Positions 35,608 to 44,974 of a stretch of DNA of 52,891 nucleotides are shown piece by piece; positions within the stretch are counted from its first letter, which is position 1, and every line of letters begins with the position of its first letter. Under the pieces are notes generated by a model. It ran no database searches. It was not told the origin of the DNA and was given only the letters and a program-made list of their open reading frames with translations. The stretch lies in contig NZ_DRGM01000178.1 of assembly GCF_011050055.1 (NCBI RefSeq), positions 1 to 52,891 on the forward strand. Reading direction: 5' to 3'. The position numbers were made by a program, and so were the translations under genes. The DNA is from Pseudoalteromonas prydzensis. Its GTDB lineage: Bacteria > Pseudomonadota > Gammaproteobacteria > Enterobacterales > Alteromonadaceae.

Positions 35608-37995
35608 CTAGTCCCTCAACGATGCATTAAACTGTTCGGCCAGTGCGGCCACCACGTTATCAACTACTAGATTGATATCTTTCTCTTCGAGCGTTCTATC
35701 AACCGCTTGCAGTGTTAGAGCAATCGCCAAACTCTTATAATTTGGCTCAATACCTTTGCCCTTATACACATCGAATAAGTTTAGGTCAACCAATTGATTT
35801 CCGCCAACTTTTTCTATCACTGATAAAATGTCGCCAGATTTCACCTGATCTGCCACTAAAATAGCGATGTCGCGGCGGTTTGAAGGGAACTTCGAAACCC
35901 CAACTGCCTCTGGTAAATTTCTTTTTTCAATAGCAGACATTTCAATTTCAAATACATAAGTCGCATTATTGATATCTAACGATTTTTGTACTTGTGGGTG
36001 AATAGCTCCAAAGAAGCCCACCTTTTTCCCTGCAACATAAATCACTGCAGATTGACCAGGATGTAAACCATCTGATTGTTCTGCTTTGATCTCAAAACGC
36101 GTTATATCATTGGTTAATGCAAGTAATGCTTCAACGTCGCCTTTTAAGTCATAAAAATCAACAGCGCGCTTTTCTTCAAGCCAATGTTCACCATGGGCAA
36201 GACCAGTAATAGCACCACCGATAACTGCAACTTGGTTTACGCCATTTTCTGCATGTTCATCAGGTAGAAATTTAAGGCCATGCTCAAATAAACGAATACG
36301 TGGTTGTTGACGGTTTTGGTTATACATTACTGACGCAAGTAGCCCTGGCATTAAACTGACACGCATTGCCGACATTTCAATTGAAATTGGGTGTGGCAAA
36401 ATAAGCGCATCGCTATCTGGATGTAAAATAGCCTGTGCTTTAGGGTCAACAAAGCTGTAAGTGATCGCTTCTTGATAACCACGAGTCACTAACGTATTGC
36501 GAAATTTATTCACTGCAATATTGGCTTCGTTATGGGTGGTCATTTTTAATTTAGCGGTTGGTGCTACGTTTGGAATACTGTTGTAACCATATACGCGAGC
36601 AACTTCTTCAATTAAATCTTCTTCGATGCGAATATCAAAACGGTAGCTAGGTACATCTGCACTCCACACACCATCGACAATTTTCACATCAAGCCCTAAA
36701 CGGGTGAGAATGTCAGTTACTTTCGCATCATCAATATGATGACCAATAACACGGTCTAAACGCGCACGACGAAGACGTACTTCAGTGACCTTAGGCAGCT
36801 TATCTTTTGCAACAGCTTCAACTACAGGGCCGGCTTGACCGCCTACAATCTCAAGCAATAAGGCGGTTGCACGTTCCATTGCATCATGTTGCAGTGCAAA
36901 ATCCACACCGCGTTCATAACGATGCGATGCATCAGTGTGTAAGCCGTAGCTGCGAGCTTGACCTGCGATAGCAACTGGATTGAAAAACGCACTTTCTAAG
37001 AGAATATCCGTTGTTTGCTCGGTAACGCCTGATTGCTCACCGCCAAAAATACCAGCAATCGCCAATGCTTTGTTATGATCCGCAATAACCAGCGTTGATT
37101 CATTTAATTTTGCAGTGTTGCCATCTAGTAATACCAGCTCTTCACCGGCATCGGCACTACGAACTTTAATGCCGCCTTCAATGGCACTTAAATCAAATGC
37201 ATGCATTGGGTGGCCAAGTTCGATTAACACATAGTTAGTTACATCTACCACAGGATCAATAGAGCGTACGCCACTACGGCGAAGCTTTTCAACCATCCAC
37301 AGCGGCGTTTCTGCGTCTAGGTTAATGCCTTTGATCACCCGACCTAAGTAACGCGGACAGGCGTCTTCATTTACCAGTTCAATCGATACTTTGTCATCAA
37401 TTGTTGGCGTAACCGCAGGAATGTCTAGTGCTTTAACATCAATACTGTTAAGTACGCCCACTTCACGGGCAATCCCTTTAATACCAAGGCAATCGCCACG
37501 GTTCGGGGTTAAATCAACGTCAATGATGTTGTCATCAAGGCTTAAGTACTCACGTAAGTCGGTGCCCACCGGTGCATCGAGGGGCAACTCCATGATACCG
37601 TCGCCTTCTTCGCTAATGCCCAGCTCTACGAACGCACACAGCATACCGTGAGACGGTTGACCACGCAGTTTGGCTTTTTTAATTTTAAAATCACCCGGCA
37701 ATACTGCACCTACGGTTGCAACGGCCACTTTAATGCCTTGACGACAGTTTGGCGCACCACAGACGATATCTAGCAGCTCATCGCCACCGACATTAATTTT
37801 TGTTACCCGTAGTTTATCTGCATCAGGGTGTTGACCACATTCAACCACTTCACCAACAACAACGCCTGAAAATTTTGCCGCAGCAGGCTCTACACCATCG
37901 ACTTCAAGGCCAGCCATTGATAACTGTTCCGCAAGAGCCTGCGTGTCAATTGCAGGATTAACCCACTCTCTTAACCACTTTTCACTAAATTTCAT
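35608..37995 (-). CDS. pheT: Phenylalanine-tRNA ligase beta subunit
   Basis: Larger subunit of the (alpha-beta)2 enzyme that charges tRNA-Phe. The N-terminal tRNA-binding domain (about 40-150, with [28 protein letters not shown]) is followed by B3/B4 editing domains (about 205-400). The B5 domain lies near 400-475 and a catalytic-like core follows. The C-terminal anticodon-binding ferredoxin-fold domain (about 700-795) begins [16 protein letters not shown]. Length 795 matches E. coli PheT. It is the middle gene of pheS-pheT-ihfA, 15 nt after pheS. Confidence 0.97.
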   Translation of the reverse strand: MKFSEKWLREWVNPAIDTQALAEQLSMAGLEVDGVEPAAAKFSGVVVGEVVECGQHPDADKLRVTKINVGGDELLDIVCGAPNCRQGIKVAVATVGAVLPGDFKIKKAKLRGQPSHGMLCAFVELGISEEGDGIMELPLDAPVGTDLREYLSLDDNIIDVDLTPNRGDCLGIKGIAREVGVLNSIDVKALDIPAVTPTIDDKVSIELVNEDACPRYLGRVIKGINLDAETPLWMVEKLRRSGVRSIDPVVDVTNYVLIELGHPMHAFDLSAIEGGIKVRSADAGEELVLLDGNTAKLNESTLVIADHNKALAIAGIFGGEQSGVTEQTTDILLESAFFNPVAIAGQARSYGLHTDASHRYERGVDFALQHDAMERATALLLEIVGGQAGPVVEAVAKDKLPKVTEVRLRRARLDRVIGHHIDDAKVTDILTRLGLDVKIVDGVWSADVPSYRFDIRIEEDLIEEVARVYGYNSIPNVAPTAKLKMTTHNEANIAVNKFRNTLVTRGYQEAITYSFVDPKAQAILHPDSDALILPHPISIEMSAMRVSLMPGLLASVMYNQNRQQPRIRLFEHGLKFLPDEHAENGVNQVAVIGGAITGLAHGEHWLEEKRAVDFYDLKGDVEALLALTNDITRFEIKAEQSDGLHPGQSAVIYVAGKKVGFFGAIHPQVQKSLDINNATYVFEIEMSAIEKRNLPEAVGVSKFPSNRRDIAILVADQVKSGDILSVIEKVGGNQLVDLNLFDVYKGKGIEPNYKSLAIALTLQAVDRTLEEKDINLVVDNVVAALAEQFNASLRD

Positions 37996-38010
37996 GTTAT
38001 TTCTTCACTC

Positions 38011-39006
<996 letters not shown>

Positions 39007-39069
39007 TCACAGAGGTGATTGCTTTTAAGTAATAGCTAATGATAACTGAAAGCACAGGCTAGATTCTAG

Positions 39070-39123
39070 ACTTTATACCAATCTTATTGAATTCTTTCCC
39101 ATTCTGATCTAGCAAAATGGGAA
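39070..39123. repeat. Intergenic dyad, possible short repeat element
   Basis: TTCCCATT (39096-39103) pairs with AATGGGAA (39116-39123) across a 12-nt interval, preceded by a TATACCAATCTTATTGA-like stretch. It lies between hda and pheS in a 155-nt gap. I judge it could be a degraded palindromic intergenic repeat; only a genome-wide search would show this. Confidence 0.35.
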
Positions 39124-39146
39124 GTTAAACGATTTTGCAGAGAAAA

Positions 39147-39857
39147 CTAGAGTTTTAGAGTGGATTTTATAAAGGGAATAGTCAATTTACGCTGTGCAGC
39201 CATCGATGCATGATCGAGTTTATCAAGCACATCAAGTAGCGCACGCATATCACGGCTTAAACGGGTTAATAAAAACCGCGCACATTCATCGCTTAATTCA
39301 AGGCCACGCATATTAGCACGTTTTACTAAAGCTTCGGCTTTGTCATCATCACTCATGGAACGAATTTGAAATGTGGTGCCCCATTTTAACCGTGATTCAA
39401 GATCTGGCAGGCTAATATTTAGCATGTCAGGGAGTAAATCAGCAGTAACGACTAAGCACTTACCCGGTTCATTGAAACGATTAAAAAAATTAAATAAGGC
39501 TTTTTCCCAAGCGTCATTGCCAGCTACTAAGTGCACGTCATCAATACATAATACATCAAGCGTATCTAAGCCATCGAGTACCATAGGGCCAAAATCAATC
39601 ACTTCACGCATGGACAGCAACATGGTCGATAAGCCATGCTCTTGAGCATGAATACAAGTTGCATACAGTAAATGCGACTTACCCGAATCCCCTAACCCAC
39701 ATAAGTAAGTATACTGAAATGTGGTCGCTAAACTTTCAAATGCATTTTTTAAATGGCTCACTTCCAGTGAGTTTTCGCCACCAAAATAAGAGGCAAAGGT
39801 CTCATCATCCGGTAATGTTACCGGCAATGCCATTTGCATCGGCTCCATTGTCTGCAT
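39147..39857 (-). CDS. hda: DnaA regulatory inactivator Hda
   Basis: AAA+ protein that, with the beta clamp, stimulates ATP hydrolysis by DnaA to prevent re-initiation. The N-terminal QMALPV is the clamp-binding motif (QLSLPL in E. coli) followed by LPDDETFASYFGGEN. Walker A is GDSGKS (within LCGLGDSGKSHLLYA), Walker B is LCIDDVHLV and the arginine-finger region is LESRLKWG. The start at 39857 overlaps the DUF2066 stop as TAATG, implying translational coupling. An ATG 15 nt further upstream is also in frame. Length 236 is usual. Confidence 0.95.
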   Translation of the reverse strand: MQTMEPMQMALPVTLPDDETFASYFGGENSLEVSHLKNAFESLATTFQYTYLCGLGDSGKSHLLYATCIHAQEHGLSTMLLSMREVIDFGPMVLDGLDTLDVLCIDDVHLVAGNDAWEKALFNFFNRFNEPGKCLVVTADLLPDMLNISLPDLESRLKWGTTFQIRSMSDDDKAEALVKRANMRGLELSDECARFLLTRLSRDMRALLDVLDKLDHASMAAQRKLTIPFIKSTLKL

Positions 39858-40912
39858 TAAAGACCAACCCACTGATACTCTAAGTCGTTTTGCGCTGCCA
39901 CAGGATAAAAAGCACGCGGGTCAACAAAGGGCTTAAACGCACGGTCCAGCTCTAACGCTTTTTGTAAATCATGCATACTGCCGGTGTGATTTAAAGCAAA
40001 ACTAACCACCTCTGCTGTACGCGAAATAATGGTCACTTGGGTAACGACACTTAAACTTTGCAACTGACGTTTTGCCAATTCAATATCAACAAAGTTATTG
40101 GTGCCTTTTAATTTAAACACCGCTTGGGCAAGCTGCGTTGTAGAATTTGGGTCAACCGCATATTCATTGGCCAAACCTGCTGCTAAGCTATCAATCATTA
40201 AGGCTATGGCTTGTTGTTTATCACCGGTTACTCTGTTTGCTTCAAACAGCTCGTCGTTAGTGAAACGCCAATCAAGTAACCACACCTCGCTGTTTGGCTG
40301 TTTATATAATCGTGCCGTAATACTACGCTCGGCGCTGTAACGGCTAGACGCCAGCTCTACCGGCTCTGAAAAATTCCCCCACACTTCAGGAATACCCACT
40401 AGTGCACGGTCTTGTAAATCAAGTAATGGCACCACCACTGGCAAACCACGCCGCGCTGCGGTGCTGTAAATTAGCTGCTCTAACTGCGGATAGCTTTCTT
40501 GGGTTACCAGTTCACGACGCCAGTTATCTTCAATAGCTAGCCAAATTGCGACGAGTGGCCGACGTGTTCCCCACAGTGGCAAGTTAAGTTCTTTGATCAG
40601 CGCATTGATCTTGTTTGCCTCAAATTTCACCACGAGATTAAGCTGACCATCGGCTTTTTCGTCGTATTCAAATTTGAGCATGTATTCTGAAATATCTTTA
40701 CTGCGTTGCTGAGCGGTTGGATTTTTATCCGCATTCGGATCGCCACTGACTTTGACCAGTACGTTAAGTAACGCTTCACGGCTGGCGCTGAGTCGAGCAT
40801 CGCGGGATTTGTCAGACACTTTTAAGACATCTTGATATAGATCAGTCACTTCAACTGCTGTTGCAGTGAAACTTAGGAACATGGAGGCAATAACAATAAG
40901 TAATCTAGGCAC
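39857..40912 (-). CDS. DUF2066 family exported protein
   Basis: The signal peptide (MPRLLIVIASMFLSFTATA/VEV, 19 residues) places it in the periplasm. DUF2066 features follow: VTDLYQDVLKVSDKSRDARLSASREALLNVLVKVSGDPNADKNP (about 22-66), LPLWGTRRPLVAIWLAIED (about 112-130) and a C-terminal section ending FYPVAAQNDLEYQWVGL. Function unknown. The stop overlaps hda, a gene pair widely kept in Alteromonadales and Vibrionales, though the biological link is unclear. Confidence 0.85.
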   Translation of the reverse strand: MPRLLIVIASMFLSFTATAVEVTDLYQDVLKVSDKSRDARLSASREALLNVLVKVSGDPNADKNPTAQQRSKDISEYMLKFEYDEKADGQLNLVVKFEANKINALIKELNLPLWGTRRPLVAIWLAIEDNWRRELVTQESYPQLEQLIYSTAARRGLPVVVPLLDLQDRALVGIPEVWGNFSEPVELASSRYSAERSITARLYKQPNSEVWLLDWRFTNDELFEANRVTGDKQQAIALMIDSLAAGLANEYAVDPNSTTQLAQAVFKLKGTNNFVDIELAKRQLQSLSVVTQVTIISRTAEVVSFALNHTGSMHDLQKALELDRAFKPFVDPRAFYPVAAQNDLEYQWVGL

Positions 40913-41192
40913 AGGACATTAGTTCTTGGTTTTAAACTGATTTGATCCTAATTCAAAGCACTCAACAAAGCAAAAATATATTTGTTAAAACCCACTTACA
41001 AATAAGTGTTGGTGATCAAGGTAGAAAAGTTCACTGCTGCATCCCTGTAGGGATCGCAATTAGCTTACGGATAAGTACTTTATCGCGGCTGCTAACAATC
41101 TCATGATTGCGCTTAACCATCCCAAATTAGTTTCTAACCCTTTCAAAAACCATTACTATTACGCTCTATAAATATAAATAACGGATATTGAC

Positions 41193-41810
41193 ATGCTCGA
41201 CCTAGCTGTACTGGGAGTATTTATACCGACCTTCTTTTTTGTCTCAATTACACCGGGTATGTGTATGACTTTAGCCATGACGCTCGGGATGAGTATTGGT
41301 GTACGCAGAACCATGTGGATGATGATCGGTGAGTTACTCGGCGTTGCTATTGTGGCTGTTGCAGCCGTCGCAGGTGTAGCCAGTATTATGCTTAATTATC
41401 CAATGGTTTTTAATGCCTTAAAATGGCTCGGCGCAGGCTATTTAATCTACGTTGGGGTGATGATGTGGCGGGCAAAAGCAACCATCAAATTAGATGCTGA
41501 AAATCAGCTAAAAGTCTCTCGCCAAGCATTATTCTCACAAGGGTTTATCACCGCGATTGCCAATCCTAAAGGCTGGGCGTTTATGATTTCCCTGCTCCCG
41601 CCATTTATTAATATTGACTCTGCCATAGCCCCACAATTGAGCATGTTAGTCGCCATTATTATGCTCAGTGAGTTCACTTGTATGATGCTCTATGCCACTG
41701 GCGGCAAAAGTTTACGATTATTTTTAAATCAAGGTGATAACATAAAATGGATGAACCGCATTGCCGGCAGTTTAATGATCGCGGTTGGTGTGTGGCTAGC
41801 TGTTAGTTAG
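41193..41810 (+). CDS. LysE/RhtB family amino acid exporter
   Basis: Inner-membrane exporter of amino acids or their derivatives, driven by the proton-motive force. The family start FVSITPGMCMTLAMTLGMSIGVRRTMWMMIGELLGV (about 16-50) has the conserved S/TPGP-like loop, here TPGM. Six transmembrane segments fit the 205 residues, with the central AKATIKLDAENQLKVSRQALFSQGFITAIANPKGWAFM carrying the conserved NPK. Substrate not determinable. A single gene in a 280-nt upstream gap, where I see only weak AT-rich promoter-like text. Confidence 0.9.
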   Translation: MLDLAVLGVFIPTFFFVSITPGMCMTLAMTLGMSIGVRRTMWMMIGELLGVAIVAVAAVAGVASIMLNYPMVFNALKWLGAGYLIYVGVMMWRAKATIKLDAENQLKVSRQALFSQGFITAIANPKGWAFMISLLPPFINIDSAIAPQLSMLVAIIMLSEFTCMMLYATGGKSLRLFLNQGDNIKWMNRIAGSLMIAVGVWLAVS

Positions 41811-41830
41811 TAGCCAACTAAGCACAAGAC

Positions 41831-41866
41831 TAACGCGCAATATTCACCACTGAATGTTGCGCGCTA
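41831..41866. terminator. Hairpin between LysE-family gene and MFS-acyltransferase gene
   Basis: A 16-bp stem with one mismatch and one G-T pair (41831-41846 with 41851-41866) closes a CCAC loop, between convergent genes. The flanking T runs are short, so a true terminator or a repeat-like palindrome are both possible. Confidence 0.6.
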
Positions 41867-41902
41867 AATTTATATCTTTGCTATATCAGCGTTTAATCGC
41901 TA

Positions 41903-43804
41903 TTAAACGGCACCTTTATCGTACTGCTCTTGTAAGGCAACCACTCGCTCACGTAATTCATCTGCAGTTACTGCATTGGCAGCAATAGGCTCGTCAACAG
42001 TCACAGCCACCAGCGACCATTTCAGTCGTGGTAGTCGCCATTTTGCTTTACGACTAAACATGCTGCCCCATAACCCGCCTAAATGCACCGGAATAACAGG
42101 CACCGGTGAACGTTGTATAATACGTTCAATACCACGGCGGAAAATAGCAATCGAGCCATCGCCGGTTAATTTACCTTCAGGGAAGATCCCCACTAACTCA
42201 CCGTTAGCTAATGCTTTTGCAACCTCATCAAATGCTTGTTGGAACGCCTGCGGATCAGATTTTTCACTGTCAATGGGAATCGCTTTGGCCATTTTAAATA
42301 GCCAATGCAGTGCGGGAGAATAATAAATAGGGGCAAACACCATAAACCGGATAGGCCTTGGTGACGCCGCTAAAATAAACATCCAATCAACAAAGCTAAC
42401 GTGATTGCTGACCAGCACAGCAGCGCCTTCACTGGGAATATTATGCTCCCCTTTAGTACGCACTCGATACATGCAAATGGTCAACAAGTAGATAACAAAG
42501 CGTAAGAAGAACTCTGGCACTTTGGTATAAATATACACTGAGATCAGTAAATTTAATCCTGCCAGTAACAAGAATAACTGTGGGATCGACCATGCAAATA
42601 TAGATAGCATGACAATACTTAACACCGCACTGGCGACCATAAACAACGCATTTAACACATTATTAGCGGCGATGATCCGTGAGCGGCTTGATTCGACGGT
42701 GCGTTGTTGGATCAAAGCGTACAACGGCACAGTATAAAAACCAGACGCAATACCAATGCCGGCCATCCAGATAAAATGCCAATACATGTCACCGGTATGC
42801 AGTATTTGCTCAAGTGTAAATAATGCTTCGCTTGGTTGCTGGTAAAAGCTCATTGCAGGCTCTTGGCTCAGAAAATACAAAAATAATGTGATCAACAGCG
42901 CGCCAAACGGTACAATACCTAATTCTATCCGTGAGCGAGACAACTTTTCACACAACAGCGACCCTATCGCAATACTTAATGAAAACACCACCAAAGCGCT
43001 GGTGACGACCAGCTCATCGCCAACCATGACATATTTCACATAGTTTGGTAGCGCCGTTAAAATAATAGCGCCAATAAACCAAAACCAGCTGATGCCAAGT
43101 ACGGACTTTCCGACTGATTCAGTCTGGGCATTGAGTGCTTTAAACAAACCTGTAGTCGATGAAAAAAGATTAAAGGTAAACACTAAATTAGCATCATTCG
43201 CCGCACTGTTCGGTATTGAGCGACTACTCAGATAGCCAATAACCGCCAAGCAAACAATTACTACACTAATAATCGTTGGCCCCAAGGTTTGAGTAATGTA
43301 ATACGTACCAAACGTGGTGCCTAACAAAATGGCCACGAATGTCGCTGACTCAACAAGGCCATTAGCTTTGGTTAATTCATTGGCTGCAACATGCTGCGGT
43401 AAAATTGAATATTTTAACGGGCCAAAAAAGGTACTTTGTAACCCTGTTAAAAATACCGTTGTTAACATCAGCCAAACAGAGTGCGTTGAAATGGCCGCAG
43501 CGCCCACTAGCATAATCGGAATTTCGGCAAGTTTTACGGTACGGATTAATTTTGACTTTTCCTTTTTTTCAGCAATTTGTCCCGCCATTCCTGAAAATAA
43601 AAAGAACGGTAGAATAAATAAGCCTGCCGCTAAGTTAGCATAAAAAGCGCCATCGGCAACATTTGCAGTTTGAAAAATCAATAACAGTAGCACCGCTTGT
43701 TTATAAATATTATCGTTTAACGCAGAGAAAAACTGAGTGACAAAAAGCGGTAGAAAGCGTTTGCTCTTTAACAAAGCACGCTGAGGTTTTTTATTATCTT
43801 GCAT
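41903..43804 (-). CDS. MFS transporter fused to PlsC-type acyltransferase (LplT-Aas-like)
   Basis: A 633-residue fusion. Residues about 1-415 are an MFS transporter resembling the lysophospholipid flippase LplT (LFVTQFFSALNDNIYKQAVLLLLIF; GPLKYSILPQHV). Residues about 440-633 are a 1-acylglycerol-3-phosphate acyltransferase domain, with NHVSFVDW (H468, D473) and FPEGKLT (541-547). In Aas-type proteins the acyltransferase is joined to an AMP-binding acyl-ACP ligase, and longer three-part proteins (about 1100 residues) exist; this one lacks the ligase part. Predicted role: take up lysophospholipid across the inner membrane and re-acylate it, using acyl donor made elsewhere. It is convergent with the LysE-family gene. 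Confidence 0.85.
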   Translation of the reverse strand: MQDNKKPQRALLKSKRFLPLFVTQFFSALNDNIYKQAVLLLLIFQTANVADGAFYANLAAGLFILPFFLFSGMAGQIAEKKEKSKLIRTVKLAEIPIMLVGAAAISTHSVWLMLTTVFLTGLQSTFFGPLKYSILPQHVAANELTKANGLVESATFVAILLGTTFGTYYITQTLGPTIISVVIVCLAVIGYLSSRSIPNSAANDANLVFTFNLFSSTTGLFKALNAQTESVGKSVLGISWFWFIGAIILTALPNYVKYVMVGDELVVTSALVVFSLSIAIGSLLCEKLSRSRIELGIVPFGALLITLFLYFLSQEPAMSFYQQPSEALFTLEQILHTGDMYWHFIWMAGIGIASGFYTVPLYALIQQRTVESSRSRIIAANNVLNALFMVASAVLSIVMLSIFAWSIPQLFLLLAGLNLLISVYIYTKVPEFFLRFVIYLLTICMYRVRTKGEHNIPSEGAAVLVSNHVSFVDWMFILAASPRPIRFMVFAPIYYSPALHWLFKMAKAIPIDSEKSDPQAFQQAFDEVAKALANGELVGIFPEGKLTGDGSIAIFRRGIERIIQRSPVPVIPVHLGGLWGSMFSRKAKWRLPRLKWSLVAVTVDEPIAANAVTADELRERVVALQEQYDKGAV

Positions 43805-43920
43805 TGTGATCCTTACAAATTAGCCTGACTGACGAAAAAAGTGACTCCAGCCACTAAGAAATAGATTACCCAGTTAATGGAAAAATTACGATCAAACTTT
43901 TACCACCAAGCTATAAAAAC

Positions 43921-43954
43921 AAAAACCTGCATAACGGGCGTTAATGCAGGTTTT
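43921..43954. terminator. Intrinsic terminator after recR
   Basis: AAAACCTGCAT (43922-43932) pairs with ATGCAGGTTTT (43944-43954), with a loop of about 11 nt that can itself pair partially. It is 21 nt past the recR stop and ends the apt-dnaX-ybaB-recR unit. Confidence 0.85.
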
Positions 43955-43975
43955 AACTTAATGCACGTCTAATCG

Positions 43976-44584
43976 TTAATTTTGACTAACCACGCGTCGG
44001 CCACTAAATGCATGCATTAACGTCATACCGTCGAGCAAGTCAAGTTCGCCACCGACTGGAATACCATGGGCTATCCGCGATGCAGCAACCTTATAACGGT
44101 GACAAAGCTGGGCAATATAATGCGCTGTAGTTTCCCCTTCAACTGTCGGGTTGGTCGCTAATATAACCTCGTTTATCCCACCTTGCTGCAACTTACTTTC
44201 AAGAATATCAAGGCCAATTTCATTTGGACCAATGCCATCGATAGGTGACAAATGCCCCATCAAGACAAAGTACAAACCTTTATACTGGCCAGTTTGTTCA
44301 ATCGCCAGTACATCGGTAGGTGATTCAACCACACACAAAATACCACTGTCTTGGCGTTTTGGGCTTAAACATATTTCACATTGTGGCTGCTCTGCAAATG
44401 TACGGCAAGATTGGCAATGGCCAATTGCGGTCATCGCTTTGATAAGTGCATTACCAAGCTGAGCGCCACCTTTACGGTCGCGTTCCAATAAATGAAACGC
44501 GATGCGCTGTGCTGACTTTGGACCTATACCGGGCTGACAGCGCAGTGCCTCTATCAACTGGTTTAAACTCTCTGAAAGTTGCAT
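43976..44584 (-). CDS. recR: Recombination protein RecR
   Basis: Part of the RecFOR pathway, which loads RecA on gapped single-stranded DNA. It has a helix-hairpin-helix segment near the N-terminus ([19 protein letters not shown]), a four-cysteine zinc finger (C57, C60, C69, C72) and a Toprim domain (about 80-175, with [24 protein letters not shown] and ATNPTVEGE). Length 202 versus 201 in E. coli. It is the last gene of the apt-dnaX-ybaB-recR operon. Confidence 0.97.
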   Translation of the reverse strand: MQLSESLNQLIEALRCQPGIGPKSAQRIAFHLLERDRKGGAQLGNALIKAMTAIGHCQSCRTFAEQPQCEICLSPKRQDSGILCVVESPTDVLAIEQTGQYKGLYFVLMGHLSPIDGIGPNEIGLDILESKLQQGGINEVILATNPTVEGETTAHYIAQLCHRYKVAASRIAHGIPVGGELDLLDGMTLMHAFSGRRVVSQN

Positions 44585-44592
44585 GTTTTATC

Positions 44593-44919
44593 TTAAAACG
44601 GCATTTTCATACCTGGTGGTAGTTGCATACCACCAGTTACTTTACCCATACGCTCTTGTGTTTCTTCTGCTACACGACGTACTGCATCATTACAGGCAGC
44701 GGCAAGTAAGTCTTCAATAAGGTCTTTGTCGTCTTCCATTAAACTTTCGTCAAGTTCAACGCGGCGAACATTGTGGTTACCAAGCATAGTTACTTTAACT
44801 AAACCAGCACCGGCTTCGCCAACCACTTCTAAGTTAGCAATTTCGTCTTGGGCTTTTTGCATGCGCTCTTGCATTTGCTGCGCTTGCTTCATCATGTTAC
44901 CCATTCCACCTTTAAACAT
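44593..44919 (-). CDS. ybaB: YbaB/EbfC nucleoid-associated protein
   Basis: Small DNA-binding protein that forms a tweezer-like dimer and associates with the nucleoid. Family features are [82 protein letters not shown]. Length 108 is typical. It lies between dnaX and recR, 8 nt before recR, as is usual in gammaproteobacteria. Confidence 0.96.
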   Translation of the reverse strand: MFKGGMGNMMKQAQQMQERMQKAQDEIANLEVVGEAGAGLVKVTMLGNHNVRRVELDESLMEDDKDLIEDLLAAACNDAVRRVAEETQERMGKVTGGMQLPPGMKMPF

Positions 44920-44974
44920 AACTTTCTCTCTTTCTATTTCTAATTGCCATGAAGATAAGGGCTATTGCAGTGAA

